The notes below the pieces were generated by a model that had not been told where the DNA came from, made no database searches, and saw nothing but the letters and a program-made list of their open reading frames with translations. Positions 34,879 to 44,100 of a DNA stretch of 49,966 bases are shown one piece after another. Every line of letters starts with the position of its first letter. Within the stretch, counting starts at the first letter, position 1. The position numbers were made by a program, and so were the translations under genes. The stretch comes from Burkholderiales bacterium. GTDB taxonomy: Bacteria > Pseudomonadota > Gammaproteobacteria > Burkholderiales > SG8-39. Location: assembly GCA_026417035.1 (NCBI GenBank), contig JAOAEA010000028.1:1-49966 (forward strand). Reading direction: 5' to 3'.

Positions 34879-36141
34879 CTAGCGCGCGACGCGGTTGCGG
34901 CCCTTCTGCTTCGCGCGGTAGAGGGCCTTGTCGGCGGCCTTGATGACGGACTCGGGCGTGTCGGCGCGCTCGTTGCGCTCCGCGACGCCGATCGACACCG
35001 TCACCGATACCGTGCGCCCCGGCGCGCCGCCGCCGCGCCGGCCGCGGCCGTTCTTTTGTTCGGCGGGGCGGTCGGGCGCGCGGATCTGCATCCGGTAGCG
35101 CTCGATCTCGCCGCGCAGCGCCTCGAGGTGCGGCAGCGCTTCCTCGAGACGCGCGCCGGGGAAGAGCACGGTGAACTCCTCGCCGCCGTAGCGGAAGGGT
35201 CTCCCCCCGCCGCCGACGCGCGCCAGGCGCGCGGCGACCATGCGCAGCACCTGGTCGCCGACGTCGTGTCCGTGGGTGTCGTTGAACTTCTTGAAGTGGT
35301 CCACGTCGACCATCGCGATCGCGTACCGGCTCCCCAGCGTGAGCAGGCGCTCGTTGAGGGCGCGCCGGCTGGCGAGCCCGGTGAGCTCGTCGCGGAACGC
35401 CATGCGGAAGGTGTCCTTGAGCACGGCCACCGCCATGATCGCCGCCGCGCCCGCGACGAACACCGGGAACGCGCCGGGTTGCGCGATGCGCGCGAGCCCG
35501 AGCGCGAAGGCGGCGAGCGCGGCGGCGAGCCCCGCCTCGATGGGCGAGCCGCTTCGCGCGAGCGCGGCCAGGATCGCGGCGAGCGAAGCGGCGATCGTCG
35601 CTGCCGCGATCTGCGGCAGCGGCCCCGGGACCCAGGGGAGGTCCCAGAGCGGCGCGTAGGCCCACGCGGTCGTTTCCGTCTTCTGCTCGACGACGAGCCA
35701 GCCGGTGAAGGCCGCCAGCGCCGCCAGCAGGATCGCGCGGTTCGCGCCATGGCCGTTGAAGACGCCGCGCTCGCGGAGCCACGCGAGCAGCGCGAAATAC
35801 GCGGGCACGAAGAGCGCCAGCGCGGCGAACACCGTGCGCTGCGGGAAGGTTTTCAGCGCGCCGATCCACCCGAGCGCGAATGCCGCGTAGGCCACGGCGA
35901 GCGCGGCGAGCGCGAAGAACGCACGGCCGCGGTTGAACGCCACGGCGAGCGCGGCGGCGACGCCGAGCGCGAGCCAGGGGCCGTGCAGGCGCAGGCCCGC
36001 GAGGGATGCGGGCAGCCCCGGTGCGTAGGCGGCGGCGAGGACCGTCGCCGCGAGGACCGCCGCCGGGAAGGCGAGCGCGAGGGCTGCGCGCGAGAGCGCG
36101 TCCTTCACGCGGAGCGGGCGATCGCCGCCGTGGGCGGGCAA
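34879..36141 (-). CDS. Membrane GGDEF diguanylate cyclase without I-site
   Basis: This protein of about 420 residues has about nine to ten membrane helices (15-250) and a GGDEF domain (from AFRDELTGLASRRAL). The motif GGEEF is intact, with the metal site MVDVDHFKKFNDTHGH, so it should make c-di-GMP. No RxxD is found five residues before GGEEF, where VGGGG stands instead, so product inhibition is unlikely. An insertion rich in Arg/Gly (QKNGRGRRGGG) follows. The start is uncertain: TTG 36141 is used here, GTG 36108 is an alternative, and TATAAT at 36159-36154 lies just upstream. It is probably a single gene. Confidence 0.88.
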   Translation of the reverse strand: MPAHGGDRPLRVKDALSRAALALAFPAAVLAATVLAAAYAPGLPASLAGLRLHGPWLALGVAAALAVAFNRGRAFFALAALAVAYAAFALGWIGALKTFPQRTVFAALALFVPAYFALLAWLRERGVFNGHGANRAILLAALAAFTGWLVVEQKTETTAWAYAPLWDLPWVPGPLPQIAAATIAASLAAILAALARSGSPIEAGLAAALAAFALGLARIAQPGAFPVFVAGAAAIMAVAVLKDTFRMAFRDELTGLASRRALNERLLTLGSRYAIAMVDVDHFKKFNDTHGHDVGDQVLRMVAARLARVGGGGRPFRYGGEEFTVLFPGARLEEALPHLEALRGEIERYRMQIRAPDRPAEQKNGRGRRGGGAPGRTVSVTVSIGVAERNERADTPESVIKAADKALYRAKQKGRNRVAR

Positions 36142-36153
36142 AGCATGGCGCGG

Positions 36154-36159
36154 ATTATA
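36154..36159 (-). promoter_or_regulatory. -10 box of the third GGDEF gene
   Basis: A perfect TATAAT on the minus strand lies about 12 nt before TTG 36141. Transcription would start near 36147, so TTG would have almost no leader and GTG 36108 a 39-nt leader. Confidence 0.5.
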
Positions 36160-36236
36160 GGGAGCGGCCGCCGCGCCTCCCGCGCCGCGCGCGCCGCGAC
36201 CGGGCTTAGGTCACACTCGGCGCGCCGCGCGCCGCG

Positions 36237-37007
36237 TCACATCGGTTTGAAGAGCGCGGCGAACACGCGGCTCACCGCGAGGCGCTCGTCCCGCGCGCGC
36301 AGCTTCAGCACGACGTGGCCCGCCTCGTCGCGCACCGCCGCCGCGACTTCGCGCAGGTTGACGACCGTGCCGCGGTGCACCTGGCGGAAGAGCTGCGGGT
36401 CGAGCTGCGGCATCAGCTCCTTCAGCGAGGTGCGCAGCAACGCCTCGCCCTCGCGCGTCACCGCGGCCACGTACTTGTCCGCGGCCTGGAAGTAGCAGAT
36501 CTCCTCGACCGGAATGACGCGCACGGCGTTGCCGACGCCCGCCTGCACGAAGCGCAGCCGCTCGCGGCCGCCCGCGAAGGCGAGGGCGGCGAGCGCCGCC
36601 GCCACGCGCGCGGCGCCCTCGCCGCCCGCCGCGCGCGACTTCAGCCGCTCGACCGTGCGCGCGAGCCGGTCGCGCCTGACCGGTTTCAGCACGTAGTCGG
36701 CGGCGGCGAGCTCGAAGGCGGCGAGCGCGTGCTCGTCGTAGGCCGTCACGAACACGATCGCCGGCAAGGACGCGTCCGCCGGCCAGGCGTCGCCGAGCTC
36801 GGCCGCGACGTCGAGGCCCGTCTTTCCGGGCATGCGGATGTCGAGGAACACGACGTCCGGGCGGTGCGCGAGGATCGCTTCGAGCGCCTCGGCGCCGTTC
36901 GCGGCCGTGGCCGCGACCTCGAGCTCGGGCCAGACGGCCGCCAGCTCGCGCGCGAGCGCCGCCGCGAGCAGCGGCTCGTCCTCGGCGATGACCGCGCGCG
37001 GCCTCAC
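36237..37007 (-). CDS. LytTR-family response regulator (AlgR-like)
   Basis: This 256-residue regulator has a receiver domain (1-120) with acidic pocket residues in AEDEP (9-11) and phospho-acceptor Asp56 in FLDIRMPG, then Thr and Lys at VTAYDEH and VLKPVRR. A LytTR DNA-binding domain follows (about 155-256: VEEICYFQAADKYVAAVTREGE, RQVHRGTVVNL). It binds DNA as a beta-fold regulator. The start is GTG 37007, which overlaps the TGA of the histidine kinase (GTGA), so the two are coupled. It forms a two-component pair with the kinase at 37004-38089. Confidence 0.92.
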   Translation of the reverse strand: MRPRAVIAEDEPLLAAALARELAAVWPELEVAATAANGAEALEAILAHRPDVVFLDIRMPGKTGLDVAAELGDAWPADASLPAIVFVTAYDEHALAAFELAAADYVLKPVRRDRLARTVERLKSRAAGGEGAARVAAALAALAFAGGRERLRFVQAGVGNAVRVIPVEEICYFQAADKYVAAVTREGEALLRTSLKELMPQLDPQLFRQVHRGTVVNLREVAAAVRDEAGHVVLKLRARDERLAVSRVFAALFKPM

Positions 37008-38089
37008 GCGCGCTCCAGGGGAAAACGCACGGTCGCGAGCGTCCCGCCGCCTGCGCCCGGGCCGAGCTCGAGCGAAGCCGCATCGCCGTACGTGGCGGCG
37101 AGGCGCTCGCGCACGCTCGCGACGCCGAAGCCCGCGCGTGCGGCCCGCGCCCGGTCGAGCCCGAGGCCGGTGTCGGCGACATCGACCACGACCGTCGCGC
37201 CTTCCCGGCGCGCGCGTACCGTCACCGTGCCGCCCGCGGCGCTCGGCTCGAGGCCGTGCTTCACCGCGTTCTCGACGAGCGGCTGCAGGAGCATCGGCGG
37301 AACCGCGGCCGCGGCGCAGTCGTCGGGGAGGTCGATCCGCCACGCAAGCCGGGGCCCCATGCGGATCGCGAGGATCGCGAGGTAGTCGGCGACGAGCGCG
37401 CATTCGTCGCCGAGCGGCACGCGCGCGGCGCGCGCAGCGGCGAGCGACGCCCTCAGGTAGCCGTCGAGGTGGTCGAGCATCGTGACGGCGCGCGGCGGAT
37501 CGGTCTCGACGAGCGCGCGCAGGTTGGCGAGCGTGTTGAACAGGAAGTGCGGCTCCACCTGCGCGGCGAGCTGCCGGAAGCGCGCCTCCGCCGCGAGCCG
37601 CTCGAGCTCGGCTGCGCGTGCGCGGCCGAGGGCCGCCTCGGCCTCCAGGTGCCCGGCGCGTTCCCGCGTCCAGAAGAAGTAAGTGGCAGCCGCGGCCGCC
37701 GCGAACGCGACGGCGAGCGCCGTCCACAGGGCCTGCGCCGGCGGCGCCACGTGCTCGCCCAGGATCGCGCGGGCGACCGCGGCACCGCCGGCGACGCCGA
37801 CCGGCACCGCGAGCGCGACGAGCGCCGCCATCGGGCCGACCGGCGGCGAGCGTCCCGGCCAGAGGACGAGGCGGCCGCCGTCGATGAGGAGGAGCAGCGC
37901 GAACCCGATCACCTGGCTGTACACGAAGTTCGCGAGGAAGCCGGTTCCGCCCCCGACCGTGAGCAGCGCGGCGATCGCGGTGTTCAGCAGCGCGACGAAC
38001 GCGGCGTCGCGCGGCAGGCGGCGCCGGAGCGCCGCGGCCGCCGCGGCGACGCGTCCCGGCCCGGCGGCGGTTTGGAGTGCGGAGGGCAA
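37004..38089 (-). CDS. LytS/YehU-type sensor histidine kinase (AlgZ-like)
   Basis: This 361-residue kinase has four membrane helices (about 30-138) and a short coiled coil, then a His_kinase domain with the phospho-acceptor His181 in EPHFLFNTL and an ATPase domain with PLVENAVKHG (Asn274) and DTGLGL. The absence of a separate periplasmic domain suggests sensing within the membrane. It lies 3 nt after the 2TM gene and overlaps the response regulator gene by 4 nt. The target genes are unknown; in pseudomonads the related pair controls alginate and motility, but that cannot be assumed here. Confidence 0.92.
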   Translation of the reverse strand: MPSALQTAAGPGRVAAAAAALRRRLPRDAAFVALLNTAIAALLTVGGGTGFLANFVYSQVIGFALLLLIDGGRLVLWPGRSPPVGPMAALVALAVPVGVAGGAAVARAILGEHVAPPAQALWTALAVAFAAAAAATYFFWTRERAGHLEAEAALGRARAAELERLAAEARFRQLAAQVEPHFLFNTLANLRALVETDPPRAVTMLDHLDGYLRASLAAARAARVPLGDECALVADYLAILAIRMGPRLAWRIDLPDDCAAAAVPPMLLQPLVENAVKHGLEPSAAGGTVTVRARREGATVVVDVADTGLGLDRARAARAGFGVASVRERLAATYGDAASLELGPGAGGGTLATVRFPLERA

Positions 38090-38092
38090 AGG

Positions 38093-38353
38093 TCAGCCGA
38101 GGCGTTCGAGCTCGCGGCGGATCATTCTATCGCGCAGCCCCCCGCCGCCCGTCGCGATCCAAACGGCCGCGCCGTGGATCGCGAGCCCGATGCCCCAGCC
38201 GGCGAGCGGGAAGGCGGACCAGCGCACGGCGGGGTCGATGGCGAGGTTCGCGGCGACGAGCACAGCGTTGACGACGACGTAAACGGCGGCGTGCATCAGC
38301 CAGCCGAGCTTCATGCCGGCGTTGCGGCGTGCGATGCGGAGTTTCTCGTCCAT
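38093..38353 (-). CDS. 2TM-domain membrane protein
   Basis: This 86-residue protein has two transmembrane helices (about residues 18-38 and 47-67) and a basic C-terminal end (RDRMIRRELERLG), typical of the 2TM domain family. These proteins often precede LytS/LytTR pairs, sometimes fused to the kinase. The stop lies 3 nt before the kinase start, so it belongs to that operon. A role in signal input is inference. ATG 38353 is preceded by GGGAGGT. Confidence 0.82.
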   Translation of the reverse strand: MDEKLRIARRNAGMKLGWLMHAAVYVVVNAVLVAANLAIDPAVRWSAFPLAGWGIGLAIHGAAVWIATGGGGLRDRMIRRELERLG

Positions 38354-38411
38354 GCTGGACCTCCCGTGAGTCGAGTCGAGTCGGATCGGGCTTCGCCGTA
38401 GGCTGGTAGGT

Positions 38412-38795
38412 TCAGACGAGGCCGAGCGCCGACCACACGAAACCGCCGAGCAGGCGCCCGGGCGCGAGCGCGAAGAGCGCCGGCACCACGAGCGCGCCGA
38501 CGTAGAGCGCGAGGATCGCCTGCCGGTGCGCGCGCACCTCGCGCCGGCGGGCGAGGACCACGGCGCCGCCCAGCCCGAGGAGCGCGGCGACCGCGAGCCC
38601 GTGCAGCCAGTTGAACGGGCTGCCGATGAAGAAGGCGGAGGCCGCCACGGCGAGCATCGCGCCCGCCCAGATGCGGCCGAGGGCGCGGTGGGCGGCGGAT
38701 CCCTTGCGCATGGCGAAGAGCGCCGCGCCGATGCCGATGGCGGCGATCGCGGCGCTCGCGTGGATGGCGATGGCGGGGGTCAGGGTGGCGCTCAT
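38412..38795 (-). CDS. DUF2306-like membrane protein
   Basis: This 127-residue protein has four hydrophobic helices with histidines in and beside them (IAIHASAA near the start, KGSAAHRALGRIWAGAM, FNWLHGL, VRAHRQAILALYVGAL), as in DUF2306. Function is not established; histidines suggest a heme- or metal-linked membrane role. The next gene (2TM) begins 58 nt downstream, so co-transcription with the two-component genes is possible. ATG 38795 is preceded by GGAGACCCCC. Confidence 0.75.
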   Translation of the reverse strand: MSATLTPAIAIHASAAIAAIGIGAALFAMRKGSAAHRALGRIWAGAMLAVAASAFFIGSPFNWLHGLAVAALLGLGGAVVLARRREVRAHRQAILALYVGALVVPALFALAPGRLLGGFVWSALGLV

Positions 38796-38924
38796 GGGGG
38801 TCTCCTACGCTTGCGGGCTCACGAGGCGGATTCTTCGCCCGGCGGCGCCGCCGCGCGACCGCGATGCGACGGAACGCCGGGAACGCCGGACGGGCTGCCG
38901 CCCGCGGCGACGGACGGCGCCGCC

Positions 38925-39917
38925 CTACCGGGGGCCGTGCGCCCGATAGAGGCCCCGGACCTCGCCGAAGAGCCGCGCGAGCCCGAGGAGCGCGTCGATC
39001 GTCGGCGTCGGCACGCCGGCCCTCGCGCCGATCTCGCGCACCGCGGCGACCAGCGCGTCGAGCTCGATCGGGCGGCCCGCCTCGACGTCCTGGAGCATCG
39101 AGGTCTTGAACGCGCCGAGCTTGCGCGTGACGGCGATGCGCGCCTCCGCGGTCTCGCCGATCGCGCAGCCGATGCGGCTGCCGATCGCCGCGGCTTCCTC
39201 CATGGCGCGCACCATGAACCCGCGCACCAGCGGATCGTCGAGGATGCGGTCCGCCGTGGCGCCGGTGAGCGCCGACACCGGGTTCATCGTCATGTTGCCC
39301 CAGAGCTTGTACCAGATGTCCCTCTGGATGCGCTCGGAGACGGTCGCCGCGAAGCCCGCGCGCGCGAGCGCGGCGGCGAGCGCCTCGACGCGCGCGCTGC
39401 GGCCGCCCGCGGGCTCGCCGACGATGAGGCCGTTGCCCATCCCGTGGCGCACGAGCCCCGGCTCCGGCGTCGAGCAGCTCGCGTGCACCACGCAGCCGAC
39501 GACGTGCCGCGTCGGGATCGCCGCGGCGATCGCGCCGTCCGGGTCCACCGACGCGAGCCGCGTGCCCGCGTGCGGCCCAGGCAAGCCGTCGAAGAACCAC
39601 CACGGCACGCCGTTCATGGCGACCAGCACGACCGTGTCGGGCGCGAGCAGCGGCGCGACGCGTGGCGCGATCTCCGCGAGCGACGGCGCCTTCACCGCGA
39701 TGACGACGAGCGCCTGCGGCCCGATGCGCGCCGGATCCTCTTCCGCGCGGACCGGGGCGACGATCGTCTGCCCGCCCTGCGCGAGCCGCAGCCCGTGGCG
39801 CCGGAGCGCCGCGAGGGTCGCGCCCCGCGCCACCGCCGCGACCGGGTGCCCGGCGTGCGCCAGCCGCGCGCCGATGAAGCCGCCCACCGCGCCGGCGCCG
39901 TAGATGCAGACGTTCAT
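38925..39917 (-). CDS. 2-dehydropantoate 2-reductase-like protein
   Basis: This 330-residue protein has the ketopantoate reductase fold: an N-terminal Rossmann start (MNVCIYGAGAVGGFIGARLA), AVKAPSLAEIAP, VAMNGVPWW, and the catalytic lysine region IWYKLWGNMTMNPVSALTG. True PanE reduces ketopantoate for pantothenate. Here it is the last gene of the homoprotocatechuate operon, 12 nt after the aldolase gene, and many PanE-like proteins of catabolic operons act on other 2-oxo acids. The name panE is therefore not assigned. ATG 39917 fits the Rossmann start. Confidence 0.85.
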   Translation of the reverse strand: MNVCIYGAGAVGGFIGARLAHAGHPVAAVARGATLAALRRHGLRLAQGGQTIVAPVRAEEDPARIGPQALVVIAVKAPSLAEIAPRVAPLLAPDTVVLVAMNGVPWWFFDGLPGPHAGTRLASVDPDGAIAAAIPTRHVVGCVVHASCSTPEPGLVRHGMGNGLIVGEPAGGRSARVEALAAALARAGFAATVSERIQRDIWYKLWGNMTMNPVSALTGATADRILDDPLVRGFMVRAMEEAAAIGSRIGCAIGETAEARIAVTRKLGAFKTSMLQDVEAGRPIELDALVAAVREIGARAGVPTPTIDALLGLARLFGEVRGLYRAHGPR

Positions 39918-39929
39918 CGGCTCGCCCCT

Positions 39930-40703
39930 TCAGCTCCGGTACGACGGATCGATGCGGTCGATCGCGCGCGTGAGCGCCGCGAGCACGTCCTCGCCGGCGC
40001 CGAAGTCCGGGTTGAACTGCAGCGAATCGCGCGTGCAGCGCGCCTGGATTTCCTCCGGGATCTCGATCACCGGCCCCATCGAAGTCGAGGCGAGCTGGAT
40101 CTCGCAGGCGCGGTTGAGGAGCCACAGGATCGAGAACGCGCGCGCGAGCGTGTCGCCCCACGCGAGCAGCCCGTGGTTGCGCAGGATCAGCAGCGGCCTG
40201 TCGCCCAGGCTGGCGAGCAGCCACGGGGCTTCATCGGCATGGACGGTGATGCCTTCGAAGTCGTGATAGGCCACCATGTCGTGCAGCTGGGCCGAGTAGA
40301 AGTTGCTCATCGAGAGGCCCGCGCGCGAGCAGGCCACCGCCATGCCGGCAGTGGTGTGCGTGTGCATCACGCAGTGCGCGCCGGGGATGCCGGCGTGGAT
40401 CGCGGCGTGGAGGGTGAAGCCGGCCGGGTTCACCGGCCAGGCCGAGCTCCCGATGACGTTGCCCGCGAGGTCGATCCTCACCAGGTTCGAGGCGGTCACC
40501 TCCGAATAGTGCAGCCCGAACGGGTTGATGAGGAAATGGCGCTCCGGCCCGGGCAGCCGCAGGGTGATGTGGTTGTAGATGAGCTCGGTCCAGCCGAGGT
40601 GGGCGAAGATCCGGTACATCGCGGCGAGCGCGACGCGCGCCTCCCACTCCTCGGCGCCGAACTGCGGCGGACGCCGGGCTTCGTTCGCGGCTGCGGGTCT
40701 CAT
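39930..40703 (-). CDS. Class II aldolase/adducin-family protein
   Basis: This 257-residue protein belongs to the class II aldolase/adducin (AraD/FucA-like) family, which uses a divalent metal held by histidines. The visible ligands are the HTHT stretch in VMHTHTTAG (about residues 114-117) and a further His in LILRNHGLLAWG (about residue 178); YNHITLRLPG near the start is also typical. Aldol cleavage or decarboxylation are both known in the family. In the homoprotocatechuate operon the expected HpaI aldolase (a different fold) is missing, so this protein may do that step, but this is a hypothesis. It lies 27 nt after the MFS gene. Confidence 0.85.
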   Translation of the reverse strand: MRPAAANEARRPPQFGAEEWEARVALAAMYRIFAHLGWTELIYNHITLRLPGPERHFLINPFGLHYSEVTASNLVRIDLAGNVIGSSAWPVNPAGFTLHAAIHAGIPGAHCVMHTHTTAGMAVACSRAGLSMSNFYSAQLHDMVAYHDFEGITVHADEAPWLLASLGDRPLLILRNHGLLAWGDTLARAFSILWLLNRACEIQLASTSMGPVIEIPEEIQARCTRDSLQFNPDFGAGEDVLAALTRAIDRIDPSYRS

Positions 40704-40730
40704 GGCCGATCCTCCGTCAGGGCGACAAGT

Positions 40731-41981
40731 TTACGGCGCTGCGGGCGCCGCTCCGGCCAGCGCGCGGCGGAGCGCGGGCAGGCGCGTGACATACCACGCC
40801 GTGACGGCCGCGAGCAGCCCCGCGCCGCCGGCGAGCGTCGCGCCCGCGCCCGCGGCCGAGGCGACCGCGCCCGCGGCGAGCCCGCCGACGGCGTGCATGC
40901 CCCACAGCGCCGAGGTGAAGAGCGACACTACGCGCCCGCGCAGGCGCTCGGGCACGATCGTCTGCAGCGTGGTGTTGCAGGAGACGTTCGTGGCGGTCAT
41001 GCCGAAGCCGGCGGCGGCGAGCGCGCCGAGCGCGAGCGCGAGGCGTTCGGTGTGCGACACGACCGCGAGGCTCGCCGCCGCGACGCCGCAGCCCAAGGCC
41101 ACGTAGCCGATGAGCGTCGCGTGCGAGCGGCGCGTGGCGAGGAACGCCGCCGCCCCGACCGAGCCGACGCCGGCCGCGCCGAGCAGCCAGCCGAGCGTGC
41201 GCGCGTCGCCCCCGAACACCCGCTCGGCGAAGATCGGCATCAGCACGACGTAGGGCGTGGCGAGGAGGTTCAGGAATGCGACCATCGCCAGCAGCACCCG
41301 CGTCGGGTAGGACCCCCAGGCGTAGGCGATGCCCTCGCGGAAGGCCGAGCCGATCGAGCCCGGCGCGCGTGGCGACGCGGTGACGCGCACCGCGGCGAGC
41401 GCGCCGATCAGCGCGAGGAACGAGACGGCGTTCAGCGCGAAGCACACCGCCTCGCCGAACGCGGCGACGAGGATCCCGGCGACCGGCGGCCCCACGAAGC
41501 GCGCCGAGTTGAAGAGCATCGCGTTCAGCGCGATCGCGTTGCCGAGGTCGGCGCGGGTGCCGACGAGCTGGCCGAGGAGCGCCTGCCGCAGGGGCGTCTC
41601 GAAGCTGTTGGCGAGCCCGAGGAGGAGGGCCATGGCGACGATCACCCGTGGCCCGACGAGGCCGGCGAACGTGAGCATCGAGAGCACGAGCGCCTGCGCC
41701 GCGAGCAGCCCCTGCACCGCCATCAGCATCCGGCGCCGGTCGTGCCGGTCGATCCACGCGCCGGCGAGCGGCCCCACCACGAGCTGCGGCGCCTGGCCGA
41801 GGAACGCGACGATGCCGAGGAGCGCCGCCGAGCCGGTGAGGCGGTACACGAGCCAGGAGAGCGCCACCGTCTGGATCCACGTGCCGAGGATCGAGACCCC
41901 TTGCCCGGCGAAGTAGAGGCGGAAGTTGCGGTGGGCGAGGGCGCGCAGGGGCGACGCACGTGGCGGGCTCGCTTCGGCCAC
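40731..41981 (-). CDS. MFS transporter (EntS-like)
   Basis: This protein of about 416 residues has twelve hydrophobic helices in the major facilitator fold. RNFRLYFAGQGVSILGTWIQ near the start and the DRHDRRRML loop between helices 2 and 3 place it with EntS-like MFS_3 exporters. In the homoprotocatechuate operon it could move the aromatic acid in or an intermediate out; the direction is not clear. Start GTG 41981 lies 10 nt after the hpaH stop and begins VAEASPP before the first helix. No other good start is in frame before it. Confidence 0.85.
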   Translation of the reverse strand: MAEASPPRASPLRALAHRNFRLYFAGQGVSILGTWIQTVALSWLVYRLTGSAALLGIVAFLGQAPQLVVGPLAGAWIDRHDRRRMLMAVQGLLAAQALVLSMLTFAGLVGPRVIVAMALLLGLANSFETPLRQALLGQLVGTRADLGNAIALNAMLFNSARFVGPPVAGILVAAFGEAVCFALNAVSFLALIGALAAVRVTASPRAPGSIGSAFREGIAYAWGSYPTRVLLAMVAFLNLLATPYVVLMPIFAERVFGGDARTLGWLLGAAGVGSVGAAAFLATRRSHATLIGYVALGCGVAAASLAVVSHTERLALALGALAAAGFGMTATNVSCNTTLQTIVPERLRGRVVSLFTSALWGMHAVGGLAAGAVASAAGAGATLAGGAGLLAAVTAWYVTRLPALRRALAGAAPAAP

Positions 41982-41991
41982 GGGCGCCCCG

Positions 41992-42813
41992 CTAGCGGAA
42001 GCGGAACGAGACCGCGCCGAGCCGGCCGTAGTCCGCGTGGAAGGTGTCGCCCGCCTTGCCCGGGACCGGCCGGGTGAACGAGCCGCACAGCACGACCTCG
42101 CCCGCAGCGAGCGATTCGCCGTGGGGAGCGAGCTTGTTGGCGAGCCACGCGACGCCGGCGGCGGGGTGGTCGAGCACCCCCGCGGCGAGGCCGGTCTCCT
42201 CGATGACTCCGTTGCGGTAGAGGAGCGCCCCGGCCCAGCGGAGGTCCACGTCGGCGGGGCGCACCGGCCGGCCGCCCAGCACCACACCGGCGTTGGCGGC
42301 GTTGTCGGAGATGGTGTCGGTCACCCTGCGCGGGGCCTTCGTCTCGCGGTCGAACTGCTCGATGCGCGCGTCGATGATCTCCACCGCCGGGGTCACGTAC
42401 GCCGTGGCCGAGAGGACGTCGCAGATCGTCGCGCGCGGTCCGGCGAGGGGCTGCCCGAGGACGAACGCGAGCTCGACCTCGACCCGCGGGACGATGAATC
42501 GCGCGATGGGAACGTCGCCGCCCGTCGCGAAGAACATGTCGTCGAGCAGCGCGCCGTAGTCGGGCTCGTCGATCTGCGACGCGGCCTGCATCGCGCGCGA
42601 GGTGAGGCCGATCTTGTGGCCGCGGATGGCGCGCCCGCCGGCGAGCTTCATCGCTACCCACGCGCGCTGGATCGCATAGCCGTCGTCGATGGTCATGCCC
42701 GGGTGGCGCAAGGAGAAATGCCGCACCTGCGTGCGCGTTCTCTCGGCGTGGTCGAGCTCGCGCGCGAGCGCGGCGACCGTCTCCGGCGCGAGCGTCGTCG
42801 CAGGGGCGTTCAT
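41992..42813 (-). CDS. hpaH: 2-oxo-hept-4-ene-1,7-dioate hydratase
   Basis: This 273-residue enzyme hydrates 2-oxo-hept-4-ene-1,7-dioate in the homoprotocatechuate meta-cleavage pathway. It belongs to the fumarylacetoacetase-like hydratase/decarboxylase superfamily. Typical parts are [38 protein letters not shown] (metal-binding glutamates), [11 protein letters not shown] and the final [11 protein letters not shown] 42813 overlaps the TGA of hpaF (ATGA), so translation is coupled. Its place between hpaF and the MFS gene matches pathway order. Confidence 0.93.
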   Translation of the reverse strand: MNAPATTLAPETVAALARELDHAERTRTQVRHFSLRHPGMTIDDGYAIQRAWVAMKLAGGRAIRGHKIGLTSRAMQAASQIDEPDYGALLDDMFFATGGDVPIARFIVPRVEVELAFVLGQPLAGPRATICDVLSATAYVTPAVEIIDARIEQFDRETKAPRRVTDTISDNAANAGVVLGGRPVRPADVDLRWAGALLYRNGVIEETGLAAGVLDHPAAGVAWLANKLAPHGESLAAGEVVLCGSFTRPVPGKAGDTFHADYGRLGAVSFRFR

Positions 42814-43211
42814 GTCCGGGCGAACCTCGCGTGGAGGTTGTTGTGCTTCCAGGTGCCGGCCTCGCTGAACTCGCCGACCTCGAGCGAGATCGCGAGCCCG
42901 CGCGCGGCGAAGGCGGCCGCGAAGTGCTCCTTCAGGACCGCGAACAGCGCGTCGCCGGTGGCGCGCAGCGTTTCCGCCGGGCGGCCGGCGCCGACCTTCA
43001 GGCTCGCGTGCACGAAGCCGATGTCGGGCGCGCCGTCGGCAACGCAGTAGTCGCGCGCCTCGTAGGCGCGCACCCGGATCCCGCCGATCGGATAGACGGC
43101 CTTGCCGTCGGCGCGCTGGTCGCGGAGCACGCGCGCGAGCTTCGGCATCAGGCCGGCGATGTCGCCCGCGGCGGCGAGGTTGGCGCTGTATTCGACGACG
43201 AGGTGCGGCAT
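42810..43211 (-). CDS. hpaF: 5-carboxymethyl-2-hydroxymuconate delta-isomerase
   Basis: This 133-residue enzyme isomerises 5-carboxymethyl-2-hydroxymuconate to 2-oxo-hept-3-ene-1,7-dioate. It begins [12 protein letters not shown], with Pro2 as the catalytic base after Met removal, and belongs to the tautomerase-like CHMI family. The end, HNNLHARFA, is also typical. It lies 2 nt after hpaD and overlaps hpaH by 4 nt. ATG 43211 is fixed by the Met-Pro start. Confidence 0.93.
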   Translation of the reverse strand: MPHLVVEYSANLAAAGDIAGLMPKLARVLRDQRADGKAVYPIGGIRVRAYEARDYCVADGAPDIGFVHASLKVGAGRPAETLRATGDALFAVLKEHFAAAFAARGLAISLEVGEFSEAGTWKHNNLHARFART

Positions 43212-43213
43212 GG

Positions 43214-44077
43214 TCAGGACGCGATCGGCGTGACCGGGAACACGGCGTTGATCTGCCCGGTGCCGGAGCTCGCGAAGTAGGGCGTGACCACCTCGACGGG
43301 CGCCTCGTAGCGGTCCCAGCCGAGCGCGCCGAGCAGCATGGCCGTGTCGTGCATGAAGCCCTCGCCGTGGCACTTCTCCGCGTACATCGGCAGCATCGCG
43401 GTGAACGTCCGCCAGTCGCCCCGCTCCCAGAGCTCGATGACGCGCCGGTCCGTCTCCTCGAGGAACGGGTCCCAGATCCGGTGCAGGAACTCCTCCGCGC
43501 GGCGGTTCTGCGCGAAGCGGTGCGACAGCGAGCCGCTCGCGAACACCGCCACGGTCCCGTCGTAGTCCTCCTCGATGGCACGGCGCACCGCGCGGCCGAG
43601 GGTGGCGCTGTCGGCGAGGTCGTGCACCGTGCAGAGCGCCGAGACCGACACCACCCTGAAGTGCTGGTCGCGGTTCATGTAGCGCATCGGCACCAGCGTG
43701 CCGTACTCGGGGTTCAGGCTGGTGGCGTCGTGCGCCAGCGTCTCGACGCCCAGCGCGTTGGCGCGCTGGGCGATCAGCTGGCCCAGGCGCGGGTTGCCGG
43801 CAAAGGCAAACGGCATATTGCTGATGAAGTGCGGCAGCTCGTTCGAGGTGTACACGCCCGCGAACTTCGGTGCGTTGTTCACGTGGTAGCCCGAGTTCAC
43901 GAGCCAGTGCGTGTCGAACACGACGATCGTATCCACGCCGAGCGCGCGGCAGCGCCGGCCGATCTCGACGTGGCCGTCGATCGCGGCCTGCCGGCAGCCC
44001 TGGTGCGGCCCGGGGAGCTCGGAGAGGTACATCGACGGGACGTGGGTGATCTTCGCGGCGAGCGCCAGCTTGCCCAT
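43214..44077 (-). CDS. hpaD: Homoprotocatechuate (3,4-dihydroxyphenylacetate) 2,3-dioxygenase
   Basis: This 287-residue extradiol dioxygenase opens the ring of homoprotocatechuate between carbons 2 and 3. It is very similar to enteric HpaD from the first residue ([20 protein letters not shown]...), with [34 protein letters not shown] and [12 protein letters not shown]. It is the class III (LigB-like) type using Fe2+ bound by histidines such as His16 and His59 in these motifs. A GAGAGGAGG ribosome-binding site precedes ATG 44077. It follows hpaE by 23 nt. Confidence 0.96.
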   Translation of the reverse strand: MGKLALAAKITHVPSMYLSELPGPHQGCRQAAIDGHVEIGRRCRALGVDTIVVFDTHWLVNSGYHVNNAPKFAGVYTSNELPHFISNMPFAFAGNPRLGQLIAQRANALGVETLAHDATSLNPEYGTLVPMRYMNRDQHFRVVSVSALCTVHDLADSATLGRAVRRAIEEDYDGTVAVFASGSLSHRFAQNRRAEEFLHRIWDPFLEETDRRVIELWERGDWRTFTAMLPMYAEKCHGEGFMHDTAMLLGALGWDRYEAPVEVVTPYFASSGTGQINAVFPVTPIAS

Positions 44078-44100
44078 GGCGGCCTCCTCTCGAGTGGTTG

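Noticed and set aside
36144..36146. ATG as start of the third GGDEF gene
   Set aside because: It is out of frame with the GGDEF domain. TTG 36141 or GTG 36108 are in frame.
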